Part shown: piece after piece, positions 48,801 to 61,972 of the stretch
Layout: every line of letters begins with the position of its first letter
Position numbering within the stretch: the stretch's first letter is position 1
Notes under the pieces: generated by a model
The model's database searches: none
What the model saw: only the letters and a program-made list of their open reading frames with translations
What the model was told of the DNA's origin: nothing
Assembly (NCBI GenBank): GCA_014871385.1
Contig: CM026423.1
Location: 2,050,408 to 2,114,407 of the forward strand
Origin: Ceratodon purpureus
Taxonomy: Eukaryota; Streptophyta; Bryopsida; Pseudoditrichales; Ditrichaceae
Direction of reading: 5' to 3'
Length of the DNA: 64,000 nt
Program-made: the position numbers and the translations under genes

Positions 48801-49260
48801 AGGCCGCGGTATGCCAGAGGTTCAACGTGTGCTAGAGAGTAATACATGCCCTCGCATTGTCACCCGCGGGGTCAGGGCCAGAAAGACGGGGGTGTGCTCG
48901 AAGGTACCTCCGGAGTTCCAGCCAGCCAAGGAATCCGACGCCATAGTCCCCGCCAAGAAGTCTGTCTGGATAATCCATCCCGACCACGGGGAGATTGTAG
49001 TAGCTGCAGGCAGGACTGGCCCAGGACCAAAATCGAAACTCTTCAAGGACGGACCCCCATGCCCTCCTGGTGCTCAATGGGTGCATGTCATGAGGATATT
49101 CAAGCACTCTGTGAACGTAATGTACCCGTCTTCCACCGACGAACGCCACTCTCTCGATTGCGCTCTCCCTCCGAAACGCGGAAAACATGGATTAATTATG
49201 TGGGGCTCTAAATTCCTCGTCCCTTACAAAGTGGAAGAGACAACGTGCATTTCTGGTTAA
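45832..49260 (+). CDS. Transposase_24-like (TNPA-type) DNA-binding protein of the CACTA element, 5 exons
   Basis: Exons 45832-46041, 46788-47702, 47861-47992, 48141-48423 and 48557-49260 join in frame to give 747 residues. Residues about 215-340 resemble the plant Transposase_24 (Ptta/En/Spm) domain: HRGKWQAAVRSIVEL, EYRKNPNEWKWLLRTIQREL, SNDRYKWHKHYVK, and DDAFQALRQFWESPEGKAKSENMAKIRSK. In En/Spm-type elements the corresponding protein binds subterminal repeats and assists the tnp2 enzyme. The N-terminus is Pro/Gln-rich. A predicted helix at LTELLQLIKQ follows in exon 4. The last exon encodes a distinct globular part (KSVWIIHPDHGEIVVAAG...GAQWVHVMRIFK) I cannot name. The first exon is separated by a 746-bp intron, making it the least certain join. 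Confidence 0.78.
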
Positions 49261-50182
49261 CATTCAGTTCCGTAGTATCATGACATTGTCTCTTTCTCTA
49301 CCACGGATTCTGGGCTCCAGACGTTGTAATGCAGAAGTGCAATCCTGTGTGACGATGGATTTCTGAATATCAATGGAATCTGCATTTCTTACATTCCATG
49401 GACTGAGCAGACGGTGGACGTATGGATGATGCATGCAGCTTCTGTCCTACCAGAGTAATACGACAGTAATTACTGTTCATATAAATTTTGCCAAGCAGAA
49501 TATTCAGTCGTCGATGATTCGTATGTCAATTTTACCATGATCGACTCTAAAAATATACTGCTTTAATCCACGTAAAAATAGAATAAATCAGTATCTACGT
49601 ATATATAGAATAATCCAATAAAACGCGATATCGTGGGACATACTTTTACCATAATAGAATCCCGTCCTGAATTTACGAATTTACGAATACCCGGATCAAA
49701 TCCGGACATAAACAGCGACATGGACGTCTTGACGGACCTCTACAACGGAACCGGACATAAACCAAACCGAAGTCATTCGGAGGTCCTCTGCCGGACATAT
49801 GAGAAGGATCCCATATCTAGGTTATCAACCAGGGTAGCTAGTACCGGGTAACACCACGTTACAAACATGGACAGGTGAATCGGATTTTCACTGGCCGTGG
49901 TAGATAAATATCAGTCATTTGAATTTGCGTTGACGAAACCCATCATCCAACTGCGACCAACTCTTTCGCGATGGGCTGCCCAAACTTTTAATTCACTTTG
50001 CCCGTTCACCACGATGCCCGGACCCACGAAGTGACTAGGGGCACCCGGCATTCCCGAAAGCTAACTGACACATGGACAGTTCGACGGGAACCCGACAGGC
50101 CCTCGACGCGCCTCGATCGACGCGTCCCCAGTCGTCCCCTCCCTCGTACAATGCCTCGTCTCCTCCCCCCTTTGCAGTAGTG
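49261..50182. other. Right subterminal region of the CACTA element
   Basis: Non-coding. CCGGACATA occurs three times within about 100 bases (49,701, 49,751 and 49,791), typical of the short repeated motifs bound by CACTA subterminal-binding proteins. The last 200 bases become GC-rich with CGACGCG words and end in CAGTAGTG before the GCC duplication. Confidence 0.6.
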
Positions 50183-50203
50183 GCCTTTGATTCTGTTTCC
50201 TGG

Positions 50204-50270
50204 TTTTTTTTTTTTTTTTTTTTTTTTCTCATTGATTCAAAAATGAAATAAAATTTACAAAGAAAAATTT
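50204..50270 (-). mobile_element. Retroposon 3' tail (poly-A on minus strand)
   Basis: A run of 24 T at 50204-50227, read on the minus strand as a poly-A tail after an AT-rich 3' end (TTTGAATCAATGAG). It begins 18 bases outside the right target duplication of the CACTA element. How far the retroposon extends to the right, and its duplication, could not be determined. Confidence 0.5.
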
Positions 50271-51596
50271 AAGCGTTGCAAAATTTAGTGGAGGCTGGGG
50301 CTCTCAAGTGGGATGTCTGCACTGGGGGGTTACCAAGTGATCATTAAACGTATCAGTCCCCAAATGCTAGACAACGCTGGAGACTTGTAAGTATTTGGCC
50401 AAGTTTTAAGGAGGCCTGGCACATTCATGAGAGACAAGCATATTGTAATAATTTGGGAGATTGTTGGGTGTTGTGGGTTGCTTATGATCAGATTCACTGC
50501 AGGAGTGGCAGAAACGAAGGTAGTACAGGCGGTGGTCTGGCAAGAGAATCATGCACACGAGCGAGCCCATCATGCAACATAGTCGCATAAGTTGCCTACC
50601 TTCTTCTGGTTATGAAGGGATTTCTACCGTTACTGCAGGCTTACCATCAGTGCATCAAGGATTGAACTTGCTGATGGTACTCAACGTTGGTTTACTAAAT
50701 TATTTCATACCCCTTCACTTGACAGAAAATTAAACTTCTGGTCTCGATCTTGTCTGCAAAATTCACAATCCTGCAGACCTGACTTCCTTACACCTTGGTA
50801 GGCTGTGTAGTATTTTGTGAAATAATAGTTAAGGAGGTGGTTGGTTGCATGATATGGTAGGCTTCTATGTAATTTCGGATTGTTGCAGTTTGCGAATTTT
50901 CTCATTGCCCGGAAATATATGTATATGCAGGTGAGAAACAGTGTAGTATTACTGTATCAGGTGTCCTTCTGTTAGTTGTGTGGAATCTTTTAGAAAGTAT
51001 CTAGCGTCCTTGGGAAGCAGTACCGGTACACGACTTATTTTATGTCCAACGAATGTAGATTCAAGACAGTGGAAAAGATATGGATACATATACACATAAT
51101 TGGCTCAGCTCAAGGGGACAGGACTTCTTCTTTACACTATCTTTTGGAGTGTTCAAAGAAGAAATCTTGAACAAACGCCTTGAAGGATTTCGCAAATTCA
51201 TTTGATTTTGTGCTCATAAATTATGCATAAGCTCAAACTGTACCATAGGCAAAATAGTTTCTCATGATTATGTGTTTTGTACTGGGCAAGTGAGATGGGT
51301 CTGCACAAACTCTGATATGAAGAGTTCCAGTGTTCCATCTAGTTCAGTATTATGTTTAGCTGTAAGGACGGGAGGTGTCTCCAACATGGACCCATTACAC
51401 TGGACACATGAGCTGTATAGAAAATCAGATTCTTGTAGGGAAATTCAAAAGAAAAATTCCAATTGGAATTGGGCAATATTGTAACTATGGTAATAGGTCA
51501 CAGATCAATGAGCACAATTTATGTAAGTTGGTGGCTAGTTGTGTTCCTATCAACAGAGTATCTGTCAACCCTTAACATTTTTTGAGACCATTTTCT
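50271..51596. other. Intergenic, no gene seen
   Basis: Mixed-composition DNA with short frames only. The left part may be retroposon sequence belonging to the poly-T at 50,204. Confidence 0.45.
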
Positions 51597-51606
51597 GGTT
51601 GTGGCT

Positions 51607-51974
51607 TTTTTTTTTGTTTTTTTGAAGCAAATGGTGACTATATTCCATAGCCAATAGACGAAGAAAAAAACACACCGCAGCACAACCAAGCAATACTAGT
51701 GGAAAAGGTGGACAACTGCACCAAAGATGAACACCAAAAAATGTCCAATTACACCAAAAATTTCAAATTTTTGGTGCAATTGGACATTTTTTGGTATTCA
51801 TCTTTGATGTAGTTGTACATCCTTCCTCTAGTGCAAGCACAAAACTTACTAGCAATCAATCGGGAGAGCTATTTTTGGATTTTTTGAATAAAAGAGAAGA
51901 ACTACCTAAGCTGAACTAATAACATTCCTTGTCAAAGGAATAAATTGACCTAGTTGAGGCCGGGTATAATTCCA
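51607..51974 (-). mobile_element. Retroposon with 10-bp target duplication, carrying a nested MITE
   Basis: On the minus strand this ends in TTTGCTTC and an A-rich tail (the T tract at 51,607-51,622), like the insert at 34.6 kb. The direct repeat GGTTGTGGCT occurs at 51597-51606 and 51975-51984, consistent with a target duplication. Subtracting the nested MITE at 51,694-51,833 leaves about 225 bp of retroposon. No coding region. Confidence 0.6.
51694..51833. mobile_element. CACTA-type hairpin MITE with CAA target duplication
   Basis: A 140-bp nearly full-length inverted repeat: ACCAAAAAATGTCCAATT on one arm pairs with AATTGGACATTTTTTGGT on the other, around a centre near 51,765. Ends are TACTAGTGGAAAAGG and, inward from the right, CACTAGAGGAAGGATG. 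CAA lies directly outside both ends (51691-51693, 51834-51836). If transcribed it would fold into a long hairpin, a possible small-RNA precursor. Confidence 0.78.
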
Positions 51975-52058
51975 GGTTGTGGCTCTTTTGGGCATGCTGT
52001 TTTAAGATCCACAATTTTAGGGATTTCTTGAATATCTTTTTACACATGATTTTTTTAA

Positions 52059-52986
52059 CCCCTAAGTGCCCAAGCATGTTTGGGGTCTCAAAAACTCAAA
52101 AACAGAGATTTTTGACCACCTTGTTGGGATTGAGGTATGGTCAAAATTTTTACTGATTTTTTCTACTTTTAACTGTAAGATCTTGAACCTAACTATTGTC
52201 AGTACTTCCTCAAAAACTTTCAACTGTTGGATCTTTACCTATAGTGAGATTATAATGTTCAAAGTTGATGCAGATTTTTTTTTTGCCTTGGCCGAAAGTC
52301 ATACTCAACTTTGTGCCAAGGGGGACTTGGTGATTATCACTCCAAACATTTTGCTCATATTTTTTTCCATGTAGATAACTAAGTTGGGCACCTCCATGCA
52401 AAATTTTGGAGACTCATCTTGATTTTTTGGCCTTCAGGCAAATTCTTTTCCAGAAAGAGGTATAAAACCCACAATATGGTCAAACTTAAATAACGTTAAA
52501 GATTTTTGGTTTGAAAAAAAGTGAACGGTAAAAAGTTACATCTATGAGTTTTTGAATTTCATGAAAAAAAATTCTGAAAAATTCCTAAATCTCAAATTTT
52601 GACAATTTTTGAAAGGAGAAAATGTAAAATTACAAAAAAATTTGAAGCTTATTCATGTAAGTTTTGGAGGCTGCCCTTCTAAAATTGATAAACTTTTTGA
52701 CTTGGGTCACTTTGGATTTTGAGTAGTGATTTGGTTATGAACATATTTCAATTTTTTTTATTTTTAAAAGACGTAATTTTAGACTGTCCATTTTGGACTT
52801 GAAACCTAAAATTTCTAGTTGAAGGTTCTAAAATTGGAATTTGACTTTGAAAATTTTACCACGTACACATTGCGGTAAAAGGAGCATCCATTAAAAAATT
52901 TAGGCAAAAATATTACTGTTAAACCTCTTCATCTAGGCTGCCCGAAACAGCAAAAAGCCATTTTGGCTTTCCTGGGCACTTAGGGG
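52059..52986. mobile_element. Non-autonomous TIR transposon flanked by TTAA, copy 3
   Basis: A 928-bp element with termini CCCCTAAGTGCCCAAG and, inward from the right, CCCCTAAGTGCCCAGG (15 of 16). TTAA flanks it at 52055-52058 and 52987-52990. It contains AACTGTAAGATCTTG and AATGTTCAAAGTTGA, also found in related form in copy 1 (4.2-4.3 kb) and at 63.8-63.9 kb, which ties the copies together. No coding capacity. Confidence 0.78.
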
Positions 52987-52990
52987 TTAA

Positions 52991-53327
52991 AAAAAATATA
53001 TTTATATAAATTTATTTATTTATTTGATGCAAAGAGATTCCATTGCAGAAACTAGAGTACAAGCCCTCTTCGGACAAAGCCCAGGGCCGGGGTCATCAAA
53101 GAATAATAGGGTTAGCACTTGGCTCACACACAACTTTTCAATGGTAGCTTTCTAGTGAGACAATTTTTGAAGAAATTGATACACAATGCAAAAGTTGTAA
53201 TTTTTAGAAAGATTTGACATGAATCTGGGCACACTGCAACCACTGACAATCTAATACAATCTCCCCATGCTACCCATCAGACAAGGGTAAAAAGAGACAA
53301 GGCTAATTTTCAAAGGAGACACATTCA
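52991..53327 (-). mobile_element. Retroposon 3' end on the minus strand, then unassigned DNA
   Basis: Read on the minus strand, 53,105-53,020 contains CTTTGTCCGAAGAGGGCTTG, then TTTGCATC and an (AAAT)n tail. This matches the 3' end of the 34.6-kb retroposon (CTTGTCCGATGAGGGCTTG). It abuts the right TTAA of the preceding element. I could not find its duplication, and the rest of the stretch holds nothing recognisable. Confidence 0.5.
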
Positions 53328-53330
53328 TAA

Positions 53331-53449
53331 TACTATGGAAAAAATGGTTTCCCAAGACCAGCAAGTATACCAATGAGGTGGTGTACTAGCAGTTTACACC
53401 AGCTTAGTGGTGTACTCTCTAGTCCTGGGAAACCAAGTTTCCAGTAGTG
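53331..53449. mobile_element. CACTA-type MITE with TAA target duplication
   Basis: A 119-bp element with ends TACTATGGAAAAAATGG and, inward from the right, CACTACTGGAAACTTGG. TAA lies outside both ends (53328-53330, 53450-53452). Interior words AAGTATACCAATGAG and TGGTGTACT are shared with the 11,062-11,178 element. Confidence 0.72.
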
Positions 53450-53452
53450 TAA

Positions 53453-54670
53453 GTGAGCAACTCTCATTGGTGGATAGATTTCATTTGACCAACAATTAAC
53501 ATCCAATTCTCATCGAATAAGAGAATTTCATCCAAAATGATATTTCAAAAAAAAATCATCCGCATGCCGATTTTCATTCTCCTAGCAAAAAAGGTGACAT
53601 GGTAGCTCGTAACATCCACAATAAGCACAATTTCAAAGTTAAACCCATAAATTTGCATTTTATTCTGGTTGTGATGTAATTTTTTGTAGTTTTTATTTTC
53701 ATGGAAAAAACCATATTCATTGTTTGGAGTTTCAATTGAACATGAAAAGGTTGTCTTTAAGACTGTTTTGAATTTGGAGAATATAAGGAAATTTTAATAC
53801 AATTGCACTAACCAAAAAGAGGATTTTTCACCTTTTCCAAAACTTGGTGAATATAGACCTAACTTCATTACATGCAAGAATCAATGATCCTTTTAAAGAT
53901 CAAATGTTGTTGCAAAAATAATGATGCCTTTATAGATCAAATGTTGTACACTATTTAATGATGCCTAAATGTTGTACACTATTTAATGATTCCTAAATAA
54001 TGTACACTATTTAGGCATTGTCAAAAAAAATATTAACAATGACTTTAAACCTTATAATCTTTCTCTAGTATGGTAAGTTGCTCTTTGATTTGGTTTACAC
54101 CTTTGTGTACAAGATAGGTATAAGATCCTACGATTACAAATCTCACAAGGTTACTTGTTTTAGAAATAATCAGATTGTTATCAATAAGGGGTCTATTTCT
54201 TGCAATTTTTGTTCCAAAAACACCATTTAACAATAGAAATTATCAAAAAATTTGTTCCAAAAACACCATTTAACAATAGAAATTATCAAAAGGGATTAAC
54301 AATAGGGATCAAATTAACAATAAGATCCAATTCCGAATTTGCACCTATTCCAATTGACAATAAGATCAAATTCCGAATTTGGTCTCATTTGGATTATTGG
54401 GATCAATTAACAATAGGGATTAACAATAGGGATTAATTTTAAAATTGGACACCAATAAGAAAAGATAACATTAATCATAATATATGCACATGTCTGAAAA
54501 GAATGATAAGACCAAATTTGGAAACTTAAAAATAAGAGTGTACCTATAAATATGAATCACATTTTATTATTTTTATGAACCCACTCCAACTTTTTCTCCT
54601 TTGGCTCACCCAGTTAGATACAATGTATTGCAAATAAAAAATCAAAGTCCATCCTACAGTAAATTCAGAG
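53453..54670. other. AT-rich DNA with short tandem duplications
   Basis: No gene. ATGTTGTACACTATTTA-type units repeat at 53,946-54,012. A 43-bp unit starting GTTCCAAAAACACC is duplicated at 54211-54296. TAACAATAGGGAT recurs from 54,297 to 54,435. Confidence 0.6.
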
Positions 54671-54679
54671 CTTCACCTA

Positions 54680-54958
54680 GGGTGTGTGTATATCCCCCAT
54701 CGAGCGTGGCTCCGAGGCCATGTTCGGGGGGGTGGGAGGGGGTGGGGGCAAATCTCTGCCTCTATTATTTGCCTTGAGTGGGGTCCTAGTGATCTCAAGA
54801 GGACATCCTGAGGGTAATTTGGGAACTACGGCTCCAAAATTATGAAAAAAAAAAACCAAAAAAAGACCCCGGGACCCTAAAACGGGGAGGGGCAGAATTT
54901 TGGCCCCAACCAAACCTGGCAACCTAGCCACGCTCGATGGGGGAATATAATGAGACCC
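54680..54958. mobile_element. MULE-like MITE with 9-bp target duplication
   Basis: A 279-bp element beginning and ending in GGGT, with a perfect inner inverted repeat TCCCCCATCGAGCGTGGCT (54693-54711 and the complement at 54926-54944). The 9-mer CTTCACCTA flanks it exactly (54671-54679 and 54959-54967). Nine-base duplications with terminal repeats of this length fit Mutator-like elements. It carries a G-rich stretch at 54726-54748. A minus-strand frame covering it is spurious. Confidence 0.78.
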
Positions 54959-54967
54959 CTTCACCTA

Positions 54968-57900
54968 TCTTCTAATGTTATGAAAACATTGGATATCACT
55001 AAGTGTTTAAGAAGATATGATGCATGCAATAGGTACGAATCATCATAATTTTATTGAAGTTCAGCATGGCTTGTTTCAATTTTAAAAGATTTCCACAGTG
55101 AGGTGTTTATGTTCCATGTGCAAGAATGATTTGGCATGTGACCTCTGAGTTGGTTAGATTTCCAACATGTGTGCTTATAGTTACTCACAATGTAGCTGAG
55201 GTGTAATGGTCAAGACACATTCATGAATATTCAGTTGCAAGTGCTGAGTCACTTCTAGCAAGCAATGCTTTCACACTTGCACGCAAATAATTTCCCAAAA
55301 GCTAGCTCCAAGGATATGATGTTTTCTTGAAATTTGCCTTGTCTAAATGCCAAATTCCTTTCAACGCACAAATCCTCTTCTAAACTACAACTTTTATAAT
55401 ATTCTTTTTTCAAGATCAATAGTGTAAAGTTACACTTAATAAACAACATCAAAAGATCTTGAGTGTGTCTTAACTTAGTATAATCCCATAGTCCAAACTT
55501 TCAACATTTGAATGTTGTAACACCATAGTAGATTTGTCAATTGGCATGTAAGTTATATATTTTTAGAAAAAATAAGTTTCCCTATAAAAAAATTAAGTTT
55601 TTTTTTAAAACAAAAACAAAAATAATCTTTAATTTTTTTTTGCTAATATGACTTCAAAATAGCTTAGAAATAAAAAAATGTTACAAAAAATAATTTATTC
55701 TATTTGTCTTCATGTATTTTTTTATTTTTTTTATTTTTAGAAGTTCTTGTAAAAGAAATAATTGTATTATTGTATTTAAAAGCGACAAATCTCTCTTGAA
55801 AAGCAATCATCCAATCTTCCAAAAATGCTAGTGATTTCTATGGCCTACTAACTTTGAGCACATGTGAAATTCATGGAAAGGAAGTAATAAACTTAATTTT
55901 CCACTACACATTTCATATTAAAGTAATTCACAATAAATTTCTATGATTTAGTTCCAAAAGTGCTCTTATAAAGTCAATTCATCAATCAAACAACAAAAAA
56001 ATGTAGAAAATTCACCACCATCAAAATGTCGTAATCCAATTCATTCTAACAATTTTCATCTATAGATTGTTATCAATTTTTTAAAAACTTGAATTTTAAC
56101 TTTCAAAAATATCAATATTTACTAAGAATAGCAATCACAAGCATAGATACACAGGTGTACCGTGATCTAAAGTCCATGACTACAACTTCAATTTCAACAC
56201 CAACTTCTAATTGTTTTTCTTCCAAATCTATGCACTTATACAAATCTGGAGAAGGGGTCAAAGTACTCTGATTTGGAAAGTGATTGAAAAAAAATCAGAT
56301 CACAGAAAAGGCAGATCATATCTCAAATAATCAGCTCTTCCCAAACTCCAAGCTTGACACAATCAACGCCTCAACTCAGTCACCGAAATTAGGCTATTCC
56401 AAATAACTTCGAAACAATTTCGACAGATCGGTAGTGATTTCCTCCGGACTAAGTACAACTGAACTCAAACAAAGTTATATTTTATGTCCATTGTTATCTG
56501 ATTTTGATTTCCAGGCACAAAATCAAACCTTTTTTTTCCAATCAAGGTCACTTGACTTGCACTGCCATGGCATGCACCCATTTAATTTGATATGGTCAGA
56601 GTGTGTGTAAGAGCTCGGTTAGAGCTAGCTGAATGCTAGAGCACGTTGGATGCACTAATTGATTGCTCCCTCCTTCCATATCCCCCATTAAATGTTGCCT
56701 GGGGAGGGCCGCCAACGGAAAATTAATTTTGTTGCAAACCTTGCTGATTCATCACCTTGCAAATCCCCCACCTGTCTGTCTGTCTGTCTGTCTGCACACC
56801 AAAGCAGATTAAATTTTGCTCCCATAACTAGGCCTACATTCAGTAATCCCTGGATGCAGCACCAAGTTAATCACTACTCTTGCTCTCATATCTCTCTCTG
56901 AGAGAGAGAGTACTCACACAGTTGGTGTGTGACCGTGTTTTCCTCTGTGCCGGCAAACCATCCATCCGCAACGCAAGTCAAGCTTTTGGTGAGTGTTTCA
57001 GAGATGTTGCCCTTTTGCTCAAGTTTCCGTCTGTAGTGTACTTCAGGAGGAATATCATATCGGTTATCGGAATCATCATAACGTGTATACATACGCTTGT
57101 AAACTGATGTTGTGAATACAGCGACGAGTACTCATGGACAGTCTTGTAGTATGTAGTAACGGAGACGAGTGAGTCCTGCCCGGGTGGTTTGTGGATGTGA
57201 GTTTAGTTGCTAATTTTTTTGGTGTGGGACGTGGTTGGATTAGTGAGTGGGTTAGTGGGAGCATTCCGTGGGGTGAGGAAGGATTTGAAGGTGGAGAGCC
57301 TGGGAGGGGAGGGAGAGGACCGGTGGGTAGGGGTAGAGGGGTAGTAGTGGTAGGAGTAGGGGGCGGCCAGATTGTGACACTGAGGGTGAGTGGATTAATG
57401 GGGTTGCAGGATCTGCAGAGAAATGTGCTCCATGTGGGGATAAGAGTTGGCGAGGTTTCTGATCCAAAGATCAAGTGGATTTTATGCTTCGGTTGTGTGA
57501 GATAGGGAGGAGGGGAGAGATAGATAGAGAGGGAGAGTGAAAGAGGGGAAGCGAGGTCTTGCGGCAGCCTAAAAGCTGCTCTGAATTTTTTGGTGGGATT
57601 TAATTCAGTTGTACTAGTCGTGATTTGCTCTGTGTCAATGATGTCAAACATCTGTCTCCCAACACATATCTGGGGATCCTCCACAATTTCTGTTACGTGT
57701 GGAGGAGTGGCGTAAGATTTGGTGGTAAGAGTAGAGTGCACGTTGGTGGCTCGGACCTTGCTGAAAATCTCGCAGGCAAGCGTCAATGTTGGGGTCGAAT
57801 ATTCGTTTTTGAGGTGTCTGGCAGGATTTCGTCGTAGGCTTGAGGGAGAAGGGGGAGGGTTGTGTTTGCGGCAGGGAGATTTGAAGGGAGATCATCCTTT

Positions 57901-59011
57901 GTTTTGAAAACTATTTGGAGGAAAAATTCAATTTTTTATTTATTTTTTGTTTCAGGTGCGAGATTAACTGTCAAGTCGAAGCAGTGGTGAGAGCTTGAGC
58001 AGAGAGCAGAGGTGTGCAACCATGCAAGAGAGTTATGACTAAGCGTATGCCTGAGAGGTGGTTACAACTGCAATGTATTTACAGTCAAGGTCTTCTGTCA
58101 TCATCAGCACAATTATGAAGAAACCGGAAACCGCCAGCGCCGTGGCCTATTACTTGTAGTACAGCCTCAATCAAAACCATAATTTTCCCACTTTCGTTTC
58201 ATTTTAGATTTGGAGGTGGTTTTTGAGAGATTTTACTTCACCTTCAAGTGAGGAGTCGGATTTTCAGAATCATGCGACATCAAGGCTGCGGCTAGTCAAT
58301 CTCGAGATCAGGTTGACTTAGAAAACAACGTGATGATTGGTAATGTACTACCACCTGTAGCTCCTTTTGTGAAGAAATTATTATAAATTTTTCGGAGCCT
58401 GGAAGGAAAATTCAGCTCCTACGTCGAGCACATCTTTCCTTACGCACCCATCTCCCAACTCTTTGCCTCTTCCCAGTGAGATACCGCAAGCTGCTGTACA
58501 CCCGAGACTGTGATACATACACTGCCCGCCCGGGTGGCACGCTTGAAATTTTTGGACTCCAACTTTTGCTTCCTTCCCAGGAGATTCGGGTCAGGGCCAC
58601 TGGCTCCAAAATGGTGACCGGCTGCGTTCTGGGAAGTTTGGTTCCAAGTGTGCAGATTCACCAGGCTGTTGTGAGTTCTCTCCAACAGGAATCCCAGTTC
58701 TCACGCAACGTGAAGAGTAGCAGCAGCAGCAGTAGAAATTTTCTGAGCCTGAGTATTTGAGTTGTTGCAGCAGCCAGTGCAGCCAGCTTGGTGGGTGCAT
58801 GCTGGAGGATATTTTGGGTTAGGTGCATGTAAATCGTGCACCGCATCATCAGGAGCCCTTTGGATCGGGCTGGGGTGAATCAATATTGCGGGCCAACATC
58901 ATGGCTAGTTTATTGGACCGGCAGCCGTCGTTGCCCATGAAGCTGAAAATTTGGTTGACCCCACACTCGGGTGACTGCATCAGCGTTGTCCACGAGAGGA
59001 CGCCCTGTCAA
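54968..59011. other. Long intergenic and upstream region of CKX
   Basis: AT-rich and featureless to about 56.6 kb, then more balanced. It contains a (CTGT)n tract at 56,772-56,794 and the palindromic CT/GA tract TCTCTCTCTGAGAGAGAGAG at 56891-56910. From 57.1 to 57.9 kb the plus strand is GT/G-rich, so the minus strand reads as a proline-rich frame that I do not accept. No gene is supported; the nearest 1-2 kb probably include CKX regulatory DNA. Confidence 0.45.
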
Positions 59012-59019
59012 CTATAAAG
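59012..59019 (+). promoter_or_regulatory. TATA box of the cytokinin dehydrogenase gene
   Basis: CTATAAAG lies about 100 bases before the ATG at 59121, which would put the transcription start near 59,045 and leave a leader of about 75 bases. It is the only TATA-like word in the GC-balanced stretch before the gene. Confidence 0.6.
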
Positions 59020-59120
59020 TAACTCGCCCAACCTCGACCTGCTACCCACATTCAGACAACAGACTCACACACGCTCAATCAATCTAGTGACTCACCCTCC
59101 ACTCCAGTCTGGTACTGACC

Positions 59121-61972
<2,852 letters not shown>

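Larger units (their letters stand above)
35471..50182. mobile_element. Complete CACTA (En/Spm) DNA transposon, 14.7 kb
   Basis: Left terminus CACTAGTGGAAA; the right terminus read inward is CACTACTGCAAA, so 10 of 12 bases match. The trinucleotide GCC lies directly outside both ends (35468-35470 and 50183-50185), the 3-bp duplication typical of CACTA elements. Inside are a tnp2-family transposase gene on the minus strand and a Transposase_24-like gene on the plus strand, in divergent halves as in En/Spm relatives, plus three further predicted genes. Codon frames and splice sites are all open, suggesting a recent insertion that may be autonomous. The body is GC-richer than the flanking DNA. Non-coding subterminal regions are about 770 bp (left) and 920 bp (right). 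Confidence 0.9.

Noticed and set aside
54677..54964. 95-codon minus-strand frame
   Set aside because: It coincides almost exactly with the 279-bp MITE and reads its G-rich core as polyproline.
57076..57786. 236-codon proline/threonine-rich open frame on the minus strand
   Set aside because: It is the complement of a G/GT-rich stretch on the plus strand; the residue pattern simply mirrors base composition, and no domain, start context or splice structure supports it.
58476..58760. 94-codon plus-strand frame upstream of CKX
   Set aside because: It has a poly-Ser run from an AGC repeat and no recognisable domain; it lies in the presumed CKX promoter region.
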